Notes: generated from the letters alone by a model not told the origin. A DNA stretch of 64,000 bases from Mucilaginibacter ginsenosidivorans (GCF_007971025.1 NZ_CP042436.1:434001-498000), one strand, 5' to 3'. Counted from the stretch's first letter, positions 52,201 to 61,608 are shown. Program-made: numbers and translations.

Positions 52201-52623
52201 ATGTCAAAATATCCGAAAGTTAAAGATATTGAATTAGTTGGCACGTATCCCGCAACTGTTGAGTCTGGCGGCGGATATGTTTGGGATGAAGTGTTAGAAT
52301 ACCGTGTTTGGTGCCACCCCGAACGCGGCGCTCCCGATATTGATGATGGTAACGATTATTATTATGTCTTTGAAACTTGTGAAGATGCCTTAGAATACTC
52401 GGAATCGAACCCGGGAACCGAATCACCTCTTGCACTTATCCTCCAGGAGGAACACATCAACGAACCAGAACAGGGCCATTATGTGCATGTAAAGGAACCG
52501 AGGATCACTGAATGGCATGTGGAGTTTCTCAATAGACCTAAAAGAAATGCAGATACTATCCCGAATTTTTTCTCGCCTGATGCTCCTGCAAACAGACTGG
52601 AAATATTACGCGGCCTTGTTTAA
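52201..52623 (+). CDS. Conserved hypothetical protein
   Basis: A 140-residue soluble, acidic protein. WDEVLEYRVWCHPERGAPD and NDYYYVFETCEDALEYSE are conserved phrases that I recall from Bacteroidota proteins named as GCN5-family-like, although no GNAT fold is evident. It directly follows the phosphatase gene and converges with a GNAT gene after three bases. Confidence 0.65.
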   Translation: MSKYPKVKDIELVGTYPATVESGGGYVWDEVLEYRVWCHPERGAPDIDDGNDYYYVFETCEDALEYSESNPGTESPLALILQEEHINEPEQGHYVHVKEPRITEWHVEFLNRPKRNADTIPNFFSPDAPANRLEILRGLV

Positions 52624-52626
52624 TTA

Positions 52627-53127
52627 TTACCTCTCCATCCTGAAAAACGCCAGTTTCTCCCCGTCTCTCACAAAATTATCCATACGTGTCATCCCGGCTT
52701 TTATCAATACCCTTTGCGAACCGATGTTGTCCAGCGTAGTTACCGCCACTAACTCATTCGCGTCGGTGTGCATAAAGGCCTGCGCCACCATGATCTGCGC
52801 CATATCGCTGGCTATGCCCTTTCCCCAATACCTTTGATGCAGCACGTAACCAAGCTCTACTTTCCCGGGCTGGTTATCATAAAGGCGCAGCAGGCAAAAG
52901 CCAATGAAATCGCCGTCGCCGTTATTAAATATACCCCAGCGGCCAAGCGGGCTACCCGATGCGTATTCCGTCAATGCCGACTGAAACAAGCTGATAAGCT
53001 CCTTACGCGTCCGTTTGGGCAAGTGGGTGATAACCCGCTCGTCATCAAAAATATCAACGAAAAGGTCCTGCTCTTCGGGTTTAAAATCACGGATAACAAA
53101 GCGTGGGGTTTGTATAAATAGCGGCAT
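52627..53127 (-). CDS. GNAT family N-acetyltransferase
   Basis: A 166-residue acetyltransferase (RimJ/L-like). LGYVLHQRYWGKGIASDMAQIMV is motif A with the acetyl-CoA loop, and TLDNIGSQRVLIKAGM is the C-terminal signature. Its substrate is unknown. It is convergent with the hypothetical gene at 52201. Confidence 0.9.
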   Translation of the reverse strand: MPLFIQTPRFVIRDFKPEEQDLFVDIFDDERVITHLPKRTRKELISLFQSALTEYASGSPLGRWGIFNNGDGDFIGFCLLRLYDNQPGKVELGYVLHQRYWGKGIASDMAQIMVAQAFMHTDANELVAVTTLDNIGSQRVLIKAGMTRMDNFVRDGEKLAFFRMER

Positions 53128-53243
53128 GGCTCAAATGTATGGTTTTACACCGATAGTGATTTTATCCTGTTCATCACAAAAATCTTAAAACGGCGAAGCC
53201 CTCTTGAACACCTTAAAAATTTAACAATCGTGAAAAATCGTGT

Positions 53244-53251
53244 TACCTTTG
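53244..53251 (+). promoter_or_regulatory. Bacteroidota -7 box of hisS
   Basis: TACCTTTG ends six bases before the ATG at 53258, implying a leaderless or near-leaderless transcript. Confidence 0.6.
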
Positions 53252-53257
53252 CACGCT

Positions 53258-54631
53258 ATGGCATCCATCAAACCATCCGTACCTAAAGGCACCCGCGACT
53301 TCTCCCCGGCCGAAATGGCCAAACGCAACTATATTTTCGACACCATCAAAAGTGTGTTTCGTAAATATGGCTACCAGCAGATAGAAACGCCGTCGATGGA
53401 AAAGCTGTCTACCCTCACGGGTAAATACGGTGATGAAGGGGACAAACTGATATTCAAAATTCTTAATAATGGTGATTTTTTAGGCGATGGTGGTATTAGC
53501 GAATCGAACATGACAGCTGATAGCAAAAAGCTACTACCCCTGATCGCTGAAAAAGCCCTCCGTTACGACCTCACCGTTCCCTTCGCACGCTACGTGGTGA
53601 TGCACCAGAATGAAATTACTTTCCCTTTCAAGCGTTTCCAGGTGCAGCCGGTATGGCGCGCCGACAGGCCGCAAAAGGGCCGCTATCGCGAGTTTTACCA
53701 GTGCGATGCCGATGTGGTAGGCTCAGAATCATTATTGAATGAAGCTGAATTTGTAATGATCTATGACGAAGCTTTAAGCAAATTAGGGCTTAAAGATTTC
53801 ACGATAAAAATAAATAATAGAAAAATCCTATCGGGAATAGCAGAACTTATAGATAAAAGCGATAATATCATTGATCTTACCGTAGCTATAGATAAAATCG
53901 ATAAGATTGGGTCGGATGGGGTGATCAAAGAGCTTTTAGAGCGCGGTTTTTCAGAAGCTGATATTGAAAAAATAAAACCCGTTATATTGCTCGAAGGCTC
54001 GAACAATCAAAAGCTTGCAAGTCTCCGCGAAGCATTGAAAGATTCCGCGGCCGGACTAAAGGGCTGCGACGAGGTAGAGACAGTTTTCAACTATATTGCA
54101 AACAGCCCGCTGCAAACTGCAAAATTGGAGCTGGATATTACCCTTGCCCGGGGGTTAAATTATTACACAGGGGCCATCTTCGAGGTAAAAACCAACGAGG
54201 TGCAAATGGGCAGCATCGGCGGCGGCGGCCGGTACGACGACCTTACCGGAATGTTCGGGCTTAAGGGCCTTACGGGCGTAGGCATATCCTTTGGCGCCGA
54301 TCGTATTTATGATGTCATGGAAGAACTAAATCTCTTCCCCGAAGCTACCAACCAAAGCACAAAAGTGTTGATTTGCTGTTTTGATGCCGAAGGTGAAAAA
54401 TACGCCCTGCCCATTCTAAAGCTGCTTCGCGACAGCAATATCAGCTCCGAATTATACCCTGCCGGCACCAAGATCAAAAAACAACTTGACTACGCCAATG
54501 CCAAACAAATACCATATACCATCATGATCGGCAGCGACGAAATGCAAAGCGGCCTGCTGACTTTTAAGGATATGGTTAGCGGTACACAGGAGAAATTACT
54601 GATTTCGCCTATCGTAAGTAAGCTTACATAA
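53258..54631 (+). CDS. hisS: Histidyl-tRNA synthetase
   Basis: A 457-residue class II synthetase for tRNA-His. I start at ATG 53258 (MASIKPSVPKGTRDFSPAEM), six bases after a TACCTTTG box; a longer frame would begin before the promoter. GTRDF and YGYQQIETPSMEKL (motif 1), FKRFQVQPVWRADRPQKGRYREF (motif 2, RADRPQKGRYREF) and LDITLARGLNYYTGAIFE (HisA box) are present. The C-terminal anticodon domain follows. Ends at a strong terminator. Confidence 0.96.
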   Translation: MASIKPSVPKGTRDFSPAEMAKRNYIFDTIKSVFRKYGYQQIETPSMEKLSTLTGKYGDEGDKLIFKILNNGDFLGDGGISESNMTADSKKLLPLIAEKALRYDLTVPFARYVVMHQNEITFPFKRFQVQPVWRADRPQKGRYREFYQCDADVVGSESLLNEAEFVMIYDEALSKLGLKDFTIKINNRKILSGIAELIDKSDNIIDLTVAIDKIDKIGSDGVIKELLERGFSEADIEKIKPVILLEGSNNQKLASLREALKDSAAGLKGCDEVETVFNYIANSPLQTAKLELDITLARGLNYYTGAIFEVKTNEVQMGSIGGGGRYDDLTGMFGLKGLTGVGISFGADRIYDVMEELNLFPEATNQSTKVLICCFDAEGEKYALPILKLLRDSNISSELYPAGTKIKKQLDYANAKQIPYTIMIGSDEMQSGLLTFKDMVSGTQEKLLISPIVSKLT

Positions 54632-54668
54632 AAATAGCGGTGGGTTTCAAACCCATCGCTATTTTATT
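54632..54668 (+). terminator. Rho-independent terminator of hisS
   Basis: AAAATAGCG and CGCTATTTT close a stem with GTGGGTTT/AACCCAT inside, directly after the stop. Confidence 0.82.
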
Positions 54669-54679
54669 AACTATAAATT

Positions 54680-54770
54680 ATGTCATTTCGAGCGCATGCG
54701 AGAAATCTTACACGCCCAGTATATGAGCATGCCGTCTAAGATTTCTCCTCGTCCCTCGTCGAAATGACAT
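54680..54770. repeat. Dispersed palindromic repeat (TGTCATTTCGA family), copy 2
   Basis: ATGTCATTTCGAGCG...GAGAAATCTTA at the left mirrors TAAGATTTCTC...CGAAATGACAT at the right. It lies between the hisS terminator and the convergent TonB-receptor gene. Confidence 0.75.
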
Positions 54771-54782
54771 AGCGGCAAGTTT

Positions 54783-57302
54783 TTAACTGCCCGCCTTCTC
54801 CTTCGGCGACAAGTCGAACGGCACTACAACCTTAAAGCTGATATTGCGCCCCATATTAAAGATACCGGGCTGCACACCCGACGGAACATTTGCGTTATCA
54901 AAATATTTTAGCCTGCTCATATTCGACTGGTAATTAACGTTACCCAGGTTGGTACCTTCGATAAATATCTTCATGATAGGGTCGCCTTTGGCATTCACGA
55001 TATTGCCACCTACACCGGCGCTGATAAGGTTATACCCTGCTGTGTAAGTTTCGGTGCCGTATGCCGCAAAAAATTTATCCTGTGCATTAAAGTGGTCGAG
55101 CCCGAAAAATGCGTAAACATTTCTCAAATTCGAGAAGCCTTTAATAAACGTTCCGCGCAATTCCGAATGCGTATGCAGAGGCGGAATAAAGGGCAGGTAT
55201 TTCAAACTGTCGGCAACCGGGCCACCGTTGCCCAAATTAGTGCCATAGGTAAGGCTTAATGAATTTTCAAAATGCAGCCACGGCACGGGGTGCAGGTCGA
55301 CATTCACTTCGCCACCGTTTATACGCGCCTTACTTTGCGTATAGGTAAATACCGTGTACAAGGGAAAATTTGGGTTTCTCACCGGCGAACCATCCGGGTT
55401 CAGCTCCTGCTGCTGGTAAATATAGTTGTCGATGTGATTATTAAAAAATTCGACGCTTGCCGAAACGTTGGGCAGGTTAAGGAACGCCCCAATATCTGTC
55501 TGCAAGTTAAACTCAGGCTTAAAACTGGCATCGCCGACGTGGTATATCTGCGAGCCTGGGTCGGGACCATTGGCCGAAAGTTCAGCAATACTCGGCGCCC
55601 TAAAACCGCGCGCTATATTTGCCTTGATAAGGAAGGCATTGGAAAAATTATAAGTCGCCCCAAAGCTGCCTGTCGCACCTGAAAATGTTTTGCTGAAACC
55701 TGCAAATTGCTGGGTAACATTTGGAGCCGTCGCCGGATCGGGGCCGGTGTACAGGCTGGGATAGAATGCAACAGATGTATCAATATAGGCCGATTTACTG
55801 GTTATCGAGCGACTATCGAAACGAGCACCGCCTTCCAGGTCAAGTTTACCGAAGGTTTTTTTCATGATGAAAAACGGCCCTATATCAAACTGGTGATAAG
55901 CGGGTATCGGGAAATCTGTAGCATCGCCGATGGTGTTGTTCTGGTACTGGCCGTTTATCCCGAAAGTGGTTTCAAAATCGTTGCCGAGATTGAAATTATA
56001 TTTTACGTCGTAGGTATAATCGCTCAGGTGCAGATTCAGTCCGGCAATATCGGGATTAGTTGGGTGGGTATATTCGCGCCTGTGGCTGTATTCGTATCCC
56101 AAATTTACGATCAGGTTGCCGCTACCCAAAGTGATGTTACTGTTACTATAAATACGGTACAACTGCACATGCTGGTGAAGCGGTGTAATTGCATATGAAT
56201 TTAAAACCGACCCTGGCACTATCGGCCTGAAATCATCTTCATCGGTTATCTGTCTCGTAAATTTTCGCGTTGCCGAATCGCGGCTGCCGTCAGGTATCTC
56301 CTGCTGATCGTCAAATAATGAAGCATTCAGATATGAATATCCCCAGTTCTTATTCAGACCAACCATAATGCGCGCATCTTTTTCGCGGTAGCCCGTGCCG
56401 TACACCCGGCCATCGTGTTCGTTCTGGTAATCTTTAGCCTCTTTGGCCGACAGGACAGTTCCCCACACAAAACCATTTTGGTTGCCCTGTAGCCTGAACG
56501 AGCCGTTGAGCAAGCCGTTATTTGTTCCGTAGTTGCCCGTAAACGATCCTAATATTTTGCCCTGTGCAACCGGTGGGGCTGTCAGCAGGTTAACTACGCC
56601 ACCAATTGCATCCGATCCGTAACTTAAACTGGCCGGCCCTTTGATCACTTCGATCCGGTCGATAGAATTCTGATCCACCTCGATCCCGTGTTCATCGCCC
56701 CATTGCTGCCCTTCCTGCCGGATACCGTCCTCCAGGGTTACCACGCGGTTGTAGCCCAGGCCATGTATAAAAGGCTTGGAAACATTGGGGCCGGTAGTTA
56801 CAGCGCTCACGCCCGGTATGTTGGCTATCTCATCGATAACGTTGGTTGTTGCCGAATGCTGGTCGATGTAGCTTTTGCTTACTGCCGCCATCGGCACCGG
56901 GTCGCGGCGTATTTCTGTGGCTTTGCTTACGCCCGTTATCACCACTTCAGCCGTTTCGATGGACGAGGTTTGCAACTGTACATTCAGCACCGATGTTTTT
57001 GAAAGATCGACCCTTTGGTTGAAAGTGCCATACCCAATATAGCTTACCTGCACCAGGTAAACACCCTTTGGTAGTTGAGTTATTGTATATTTTCCGTTTG
57101 CGTCGGTAACAGAGCCGGTCCTCAGGTCGGGGATAGATACAGTTGCACCCGGAATGGTGGCGCCGGTAGTTTTATCCGTTACGGTCCCCGACAAGGTGCC
57201 ATTACCGTCGTTTTCGCCCGTGGTATCTCTCGGTACCGTTTTGGCAAATGCCGACAGACTTATAAGGAGTGTTAGAAAGCAATAAAAAAGCTTCAGTTTC
57301 AT
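54783..57302 (-). CDS. TonB-dependent receptor
   Basis: An 839-residue outer-membrane receptor. Signal peptide (ISLSAFAK), a CarboxypepD_reg_like domain (GTLSGTVTDKTTGATIPGATV near residues 35-55), a plug (VIDEIANIPGVSAVTTGPNVSKPFIHGLGYNRV and IEVIKGPASLSYGSDAIGGVVNLL), and a barrel follow. EGQQWGDEHGIEVDQNS in the plug is a phrase I associate with metal (zinc/copper-type) receptors such as ZnuD. The C-terminus does not end in a clear final strand. A small Cys/His-rich gene lies 63 bp upstream and may be its partner. Confidence 0.9.
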   Translation of the reverse strand: MKLKLFYCFLTLLISLSAFAKTVPRDTTGENDGNGTLSGTVTDKTTGATIPGATVSIPDLRTGSVTDANGKYTITQLPKGVYLVQVSYIGYGTFNQRVDLSKTSVLNVQLQTSSIETAEVVITGVSKATEIRRDPVPMAAVSKSYIDQHSATTNVIDEIANIPGVSAVTTGPNVSKPFIHGLGYNRVVTLEDGIRQEGQQWGDEHGIEVDQNSIDRIEVIKGPASLSYGSDAIGGVVNLLTAPPVAQGKILGSFTGNYGTNNGLLNGSFRLQGNQNGFVWGTVLSAKEAKDYQNEHDGRVYGTGYREKDARIMVGLNKNWGYSYLNASLFDDQQEIPDGSRDSATRKFTRQITDEDDFRPIVPGSVLNSYAITPLHQHVQLYRIYSNSNITLGSGNLIVNLGYEYSHRREYTHPTNPDIAGLNLHLSDYTYDVKYNFNLGNDFETTFGINGQYQNNTIGDATDFPIPAYHQFDIGPFFIMKKTFGKLDLEGGARFDSRSITSKSAYIDTSVAFYPSLYTGPDPATAPNVTQQFAGFSKTFSGATGSFGATYNFSNAFLIKANIARGFRAPSIAELSANGPDPGSQIYHVGDASFKPEFNLQTDIGAFLNLPNVSASVEFFNNHIDNYIYQQQELNPDGSPVRNPNFPLYTVFTYTQSKARINGGEVNVDLHPVPWLHFENSLSLTYGTNLGNGGPVADSLKYLPFIPPLHTHSELRGTFIKGFSNLRNVYAFFGLDHFNAQDKFFAAYGTETYTAGYNLISAGVGGNIVNAKGDPIMKIFIEGTNLGNVNYQSNMSRLKYFDNANVPSGVQPGIFNMGRNISFKVVVPFDLSPKEKAGS

Positions 57303-57365
57303 AATAATAATTTCTTGTGATCAGTAATGCTGCCAGACAGGCAGCCGTTAATTGGAACGGAATTA

Positions 57366-57671
57366 TTATGAAACAGGAGGGGCGCGGCCGGCGGCAAGGA
57401 TAAGGGCGATACTTACAAAATCGTAATGTACCGGTGTGAAGTAATGTTTGGTAGCTGTTAAGTGCGCGAAATACGGCTGGGTATCTATCGTCATGCTATT
57501 ATGGTGCATGGCGTCGCATAACTGGCAATTTTCGCTTACCGTTGTATGATGGGTTATAGCCGCTGTTGTTCTGTAGCTGCGGTGATAGTGCGCGTAAACC
57601 GCCCACTGGCCTGCCACGAAGCAGATCATAATGACCCAGCTGCTAATAATATGGCGCGTACCTTTTTTCAC
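57366..57671 (-). CDS. Small His/Cys-rich membrane protein (DUF2946-like)
   Basis: A 101-residue protein with an N-terminal hydrophobic stretch (SSWVIMICFVAGQWAVY) and a metal-ligand-rich middle: HYHRSYRTTAAITHHTTVSENCQLCDAMHHNSM with CxxC next to MHH. No enzyme domain. Genes of this type commonly precede TonB receptors for metal uptake in Bacteroidota. I infer metal delivery or sensing in the envelope. Confidence 0.7.
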   Translation of the reverse strand: MKKGTRHIISSWVIMICFVAGQWAVYAHYHRSYRTTAAITHHTTVSENCQLCDAMHHNSMTIDTQPYFAHLTATKHYFTPVHYDFVSIALILAAGRAPPVS

Positions 57672-57806
57672 CGTCTGTTCAGATAAAGCATTTGTTTTGA
57701 AACACTTTGCGCAAAAATACTGAAATCCGTGCTGAAACTGTCATTGCTTAGTAACAATGTCGTTGTAAAGATTGTTTCTGCAATTCGTAAACCGCGCTAT
57801 CCGGCT

Positions 57807-57814
57807 TATATTTG
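57807..57814 (+). promoter_or_regulatory. Bacteroidota -7 box
   Basis: TATATTTG ends four bases before the ATG at 57819. It supports that start over an in-frame TTG/ATG far upstream. Confidence 0.55.
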
Positions 57815-57818
57815 GCGG

Positions 57819-58160
57819 ATGAAACCTGCCGAGATAAATAATAAATGGGCCGCATTGCAGCAAAGGATCGCAGCAGATTTTGATACCGACCTGCCCGATG
57901 TAAAGGTGATGCTCTTCCTGATAGGCGTGCAGGAACTTGGGCAGGGGCCGCGTAAATTCAGCAAGCGTCAAAAAGAAGAGCTGATGCATATTGCCACGTG
58001 CAAATTATTCAGCAATATGGGTTTTTACGAACTGGAAGGACTGGACCAGGATGGCTGGCCGCACTGGAAACTGGTAGACAAGATACCCAACTACACCATC
58101 CTTGAACAAGAGCTGATCATGAAATCGCTGATAGTTGATTATTTTGATTCACTTAATTGA
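57819..58160 (+). CDS. Conserved hypothetical protein
   Basis: A 113-residue soluble protein, starting at ATG 57819 right after a TATATTTG box. VKVMLFLIGVQELGQGPRKFSKRQKEELMHIATCKLF and GFYELEGLDQDGWPHWKLVDKIP are the most distinctive segments. I recall it as a conserved Bacteroidota family without known function. The cyclophilin gene follows 93 bp downstream. Confidence 0.72.
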   Translation: MKPAEINNKWAALQQRIAADFDTDLPDVKVMLFLIGVQELGQGPRKFSKRQKEELMHIATCKLFSNMGFYELEGLDQDGWPHWKLVDKIPNYTILEQELIMKSLIVDYFDSLN

Positions 58161-58253
58161 AAACGTAGTAAGGATTATAGAGGTGTCGTTCAATGCTTGA
58201 CCAAGATCATAACTTTTACAACCTTTACAATCACTCCAACCTTTTAAACAAAA

Positions 58254-58964
58254 ATGAAAAGACTTCTCACCCTGCTACTGATCTTCACGACGGCAACGGC
58301 CTTTGCCGGTAAACCAAAGAACCAGTACGTACGCATCAAAACCAGTTATGGCGAGTGCATCATCCGCCTGTATAACGAGACCCCGCAGCATCGTGATAAT
58401 TTTATCAAACTGGTGAAAAAAGGTTTTTATAACGGCACGCTGTTTCACCGGGTGATACAAAACTTTATGATACAGGGCGGCGACCCGGATTCGAAAGACC
58501 CGAAAAAAGCAACGCCCGGCGCCGAGTTAGGCAATGGCGACCTGGGCTATACCGTTCCGGCTGAATTTCGCGACAGTATTTTTCATAAACGCGGTGTATT
58601 AGCTGCAGCGAGGGATGACAACCCTAAAAAAGCATCGAGCGCCTGCCAGTTTTATATTGTGGAAGGCAAGCGCTACACCACCGGTAAACTGGACACATTG
58701 GAAAAAGCGCCCCGCATGAACGGCCACAAGTTCCCTGAATGGCAGCGGAAATGGTACCAAAGTGTGGGCGGAACACCGCAGCTGGATCAGAATTATACGG
58801 TTTACGGCGAAGTGGTTTCGGGTATCGATATGGTCGACCGTATAGCCGCCGTTAAAAAAGATGAACGCGACCGGCCGGTGGAGGATATACCGATGACGGT
58901 TGAATTGCTGAAAAAGAGGGAATGTAAGCAGTTGGATAAATTACTTTATCCCCCCGCCCCCTGA
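58254..58964 (+). CDS. Cyclophilin-type peptidyl-prolyl cis-trans isomerase
   Basis: A 236-residue secreted PPIase (signal peptide ...TATAFAGK). The fold signature is FHRVIQNFMIQGGDPD and RGVLAAARDDNPKKASSACQFYIV, with Phe, Arg and Gln active-site residues. The C-terminal part has YTVYGEVVSGIDMVDRIAAVK. Helps fold periplasmic proteins. Monocistronic. Confidence 0.94.
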   Translation: MKRLLTLLLIFTTATAFAGKPKNQYVRIKTSYGECIIRLYNETPQHRDNFIKLVKKGFYNGTLFHRVIQNFMIQGGDPDSKDPKKATPGAELGNGDLGYTVPAEFRDSIFHKRGVLAAARDDNPKKASSACQFYIVEGKRYTTGKLDTLEKAPRMNGHKFPEWQRKWYQSVGGTPQLDQNYTVYGEVVSGIDMVDRIAAVKKDERDRPVEDIPMTVELLKKRECKQLDKLLYPPAP

Positions 58965-59043
58965 AGGGGTAGTTTAGACAGGTTGTAGAATTTTATTCTT
59001 AATTATACATTTTATATAAAAAACCCCTTTAGGGGTTAGGGGT

Positions 59044-59811
59044 ATGAAAATAGTTACCTATAACGTCAACGGTATACGCTCGGCTATCAGCAAAAACTGG
59101 CTGGCCTGGCTGCAGGCTGTTGATGCCGACGTGGTTTGCCTGCAGGAGATAAAAGCCACGCCTGAAGTGCTGACCGATCTTTTTTTGGTCGAACAACTCG
59201 GTTACCAGCATTACTGGTATCCTGCCGAAAAGAAAGGCTACAGCGGCACGGCCATCTTCACCAAACAAACGCCCAAACACGTGGAATATGGCTGCGGCAT
59301 CCCGCATTACGACCTTGAAGGGCGCAATATCCGGGTCGATTTTGAGGATGTATCGGTGATGAGTGTTTACTTTCCATCCGGTTCAAGCGGCGATGAAAGG
59401 CAGGACTTCAAATACAAGTTCCTGGATGAATTTGGCGAATACATCAATCAATTGAAATGGGCCTACCCCAACCTGGTGGTGTGTGGCGACTATAACATCT
59501 GCCACCGCCCCATTGATATCCACAATCCCAAATCGAACGCCAACTCTTCGGGCTTTTTACCTGCCGAAAGGGACTGGATGGAGAATTTTATCAATTCCGG
59601 TTTTATCGACAGCTTCCGGCATGTAAATAAAGAGCCTCACAATTATACCTGGTGGAGTTTCCGCGCCAATTCACGCGCAAAGAACCTGGGCTGGCGTATC
59701 GATTATATTATGGTAACACACGCGCTTGAAGCGCACATTAAACGCGCTGCCATATTACCCGAGGCCCGGCACTCGGATCATTGCCCGGTAATGCTGGAAT
59801 TGGATTTATAA
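59044..59811 (+). CDS. xth: Exodeoxyribonuclease III
   Basis: A 255-residue AP endonuclease/exonuclease of the EEP superfamily for base-excision repair. KIVTYNVNGIRSAI, CLQEIKAT, GDYNICHRPIDI, LGWRIDYIMVT and ARHSDHCPVMLEL carry the metal and catalytic residues. The length matches Xth. It is between the cyclophilin and lepB genes. Confidence 0.95.
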   Translation: MKIVTYNVNGIRSAISKNWLAWLQAVDADVVCLQEIKATPEVLTDLFLVEQLGYQHYWYPAEKKGYSGTAIFTKQTPKHVEYGCGIPHYDLEGRNIRVDFEDVSVMSVYFPSGSSGDERQDFKYKFLDEFGEYINQLKWAYPNLVVCGDYNICHRPIDIHNPKSNANSSGFLPAERDWMENFINSGFIDSFRHVNKEPHNYTWWSFRANSRAKNLGWRIDYIMVTHALEAHIKRAAILPEARHSDHCPVMLELDL

Positions 59812-59871
59812 AATCTGTTAGCTGTAACAATCCGCCGGTCTCATCATCTAACCAAAGCCAAACTATTGCTT

Positions 59872-60975
59872 ATGAACTGGAACATTTTTAAAAGAAAGCC
59901 AAAAGCAGAACGTAAAAAGAAATCAAAAACCCGCGAATGGGTAGATGCCATTGTATTCGCTGTTATTGCGGCTACGATTATACGCGGTTTACTCTTTTCC
60001 GCTTACGCCATACCGTCCGGATCGATGGAAGGAACACAACTGGTTGGCGATTACCTTTTTGTAAGCAAGATCAGCTACGGGCCGCGCATTGCGAATACCC
60101 CGCTTGCCATACCCTTTACCGAGCCCAAAGTATTCGGCATCAAAACCTATCTGAGCTTTCTGCAGCTGCCCTACTGGCGTCTGCCGGGAACCAGCGAAGT
60201 GAAGAAAGGGGACATTGTGGTATTTAACAAGCCAGATGAGGCCGACCTGGAGCATAGCATACCGGTGGATGAACGTACATCTCTGATCAAACGCTGCCAG
60301 GCCACGCCGGGCGATACGCTGACCATTGTGAACACCCAAGTGTTTATCAACGGCAAAGCGGCGCCCAATGCCCCTAACCAGCAAACATCTTACCTGGTTA
60401 CTACGAACGGCATCCCGATAAACCCGCAGATCATGACGGATTTCAGTATGGAAACCATCAGTATAAAGGATTCGAATACCTTCGAGATGATAATCCCAAA
60501 GGAACACCTGGCCGAGTTAAAAAGCTATTCCAATATCAAGAGCATCATTACCTATATCCGCAGCGCTAAAGACCCCGACCCGGAAGTGTTCCCCCACGAC
60601 GCTAAATTCAAATGGAACGAAGATAATTTTGGCCCCTTGATCATGCCAAAAAGAGGCTGGACAATTCCGCTTAACGATTCGACCATGACGCTGTACCGAA
60701 GGGCGATCGAGGTTTATGAGAATAACAAGGTAGCGGTTAACGGCAAGGATTTTTACATCAACGGTAAAAAAGCGGATACTTATACCTTTAAAATGAATTA
60801 TTACTGGATGATGGGCGACAACCGCCATAACTCATTGGACTGCCGCTTTTGGGGTTATGTACCCGAGGATCACATCGTTGGCAAGGCCATGATGACCTTT
60901 TTCAGTACCGATTCGACCAAAGGTCTTTTCAGTGGCAAGATACGCTGGAACAGGATATTTAAACCGATCAATTGA
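59872..60975 (+). CDS. lepB: Signal peptidase I
   Basis: A 367-residue inner-membrane peptidase removing signal peptides. Start at ATG 59872. One transmembrane segment is at residues 24-47. IPSGSMEGTQLVGDYLFVSKISYG holds the catalytic Ser51, and LIKRCQATPGDTL the Lys. GDNRHNSLDCRFWGYVPEDHIVGKA completes the fold. A 60-residue insert between these boxes makes it longer than minimal LepB. It ends at a strong bidirectional terminator. Confidence 0.95.
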   Translation: MNWNIFKRKPKAERKKKSKTREWVDAIVFAVIAATIIRGLLFSAYAIPSGSMEGTQLVGDYLFVSKISYGPRIANTPLAIPFTEPKVFGIKTYLSFLQLPYWRLPGTSEVKKGDIVVFNKPDEADLEHSIPVDERTSLIKRCQATPGDTLTIVNTQVFINGKAAPNAPNQQTSYLVTTNGIPINPQIMTDFSMETISIKDSNTFEMIIPKEHLAELKSYSNIKSIITYIRSAKDPDPEVFPHDAKFKWNEDNFGPLIMPKRGWTIPLNDSTMTLYRRAIEVYENNKVAVNGKDFYINGKKADTYTFKMNYYWMMGDNRHNSLDCRFWGYVPEDHIVGKAMMTFFSTDSTKGLFSGKIRWNRIFKPIN

Positions 60976-60990
60976 TGGAACAAAGCCATA

Positions 60991-61025
60991 AATAACAAAG
61001 GCCCCAAAAAGGGGCCTTTGTTATT
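60991..61025. terminator. Bidirectional terminator between lepB and efp
   Basis: AATAACAAAGGCCCC (60991-61005) pairs perfectly with GGGGCCTTTGTTATT (61011-61025). It serves two convergent genes. Confidence 0.9.
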
Positions 61026-61044
61026 ATTTTCCGCGAATAATTTA

Positions 61045-61608
61045 TTAACCTTTTACACGCTCCACGTACGCGCCGGCGGCAGTATCAACCTTCACTTTGT
61101 CGCCTATGTTGATGAACAACGGCACTTTGATCTCGGCGCCGGTTTCAACGGTCGCATTTTTCAAAGCATTGGTAGATGTATTGCCTGCAACAGCCGGTTC
61201 GGTATAAGTAATTTCCAGTTCGACGGATGATGGCGCCTTTGCCATTATAGGCTCATCACTTTCAAAAGCTACAATAACGTTAATGCCTTCCTTCAAAAAC
61301 TTTACAGCATTGCCAAATAAAAATTTAGGCACATTGTGTTGTTCGTAAGTAGTGTTATCCATTATTACCAGGTCGTTGCCATCCTCGTAAAGGTATTGGT
61401 AATCGTTGGTTTCAACGCGCGCTATGTCTACTTCCTCGTCGGTACGGAAACGGTATTCAACCAGTTTACCGGTCTTCACATTACGCATGCGTGCCTGGTA
61501 AAAGGCACGCAGGTTACCGGGGGTACGGTGTATAAACTCCTCAACCTGCACCAACTCACCGTTAAAGCGGAGGATATTCCCATTTTTTATATCAGATGCT
61601 TTAGCCAT
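61045..61608 (-). CDS. efp: Elongation factor P
   Basis: A 187-residue translation factor relieving stalls at proline runs. MAKASDIKNGNILRFNGELVQVEEF is the KOW-like N-domain; the two OB domains follow. In the modification loop, RTPGNLRAFYQ has Asn32 where E. coli has Lys34 (PGKGQAF). The Lys (lysylation) or Arg (rhamnosylation) acceptors are therefore absent, so a different or no modification is expected. Start at ATG 61608 gives the usual length; longer frames extend into repeat DNA. Confidence 0.96.
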   Translation of the reverse strand: MAKASDIKNGNILRFNGELVQVEEFIHRTPGNLRAFYQARMRNVKTGKLVEYRFRTDEEVDIARVETNDYQYLYEDGNDLVIMDNTTYEQHNVPKFLFGNAVKFLKEGINVIVAFESDEPIMAKAPSSVELEITYTEPAVAGNTSTNALKNATVETGAEIKVPLFINIGDKVKVDTAAGAYVERVKG

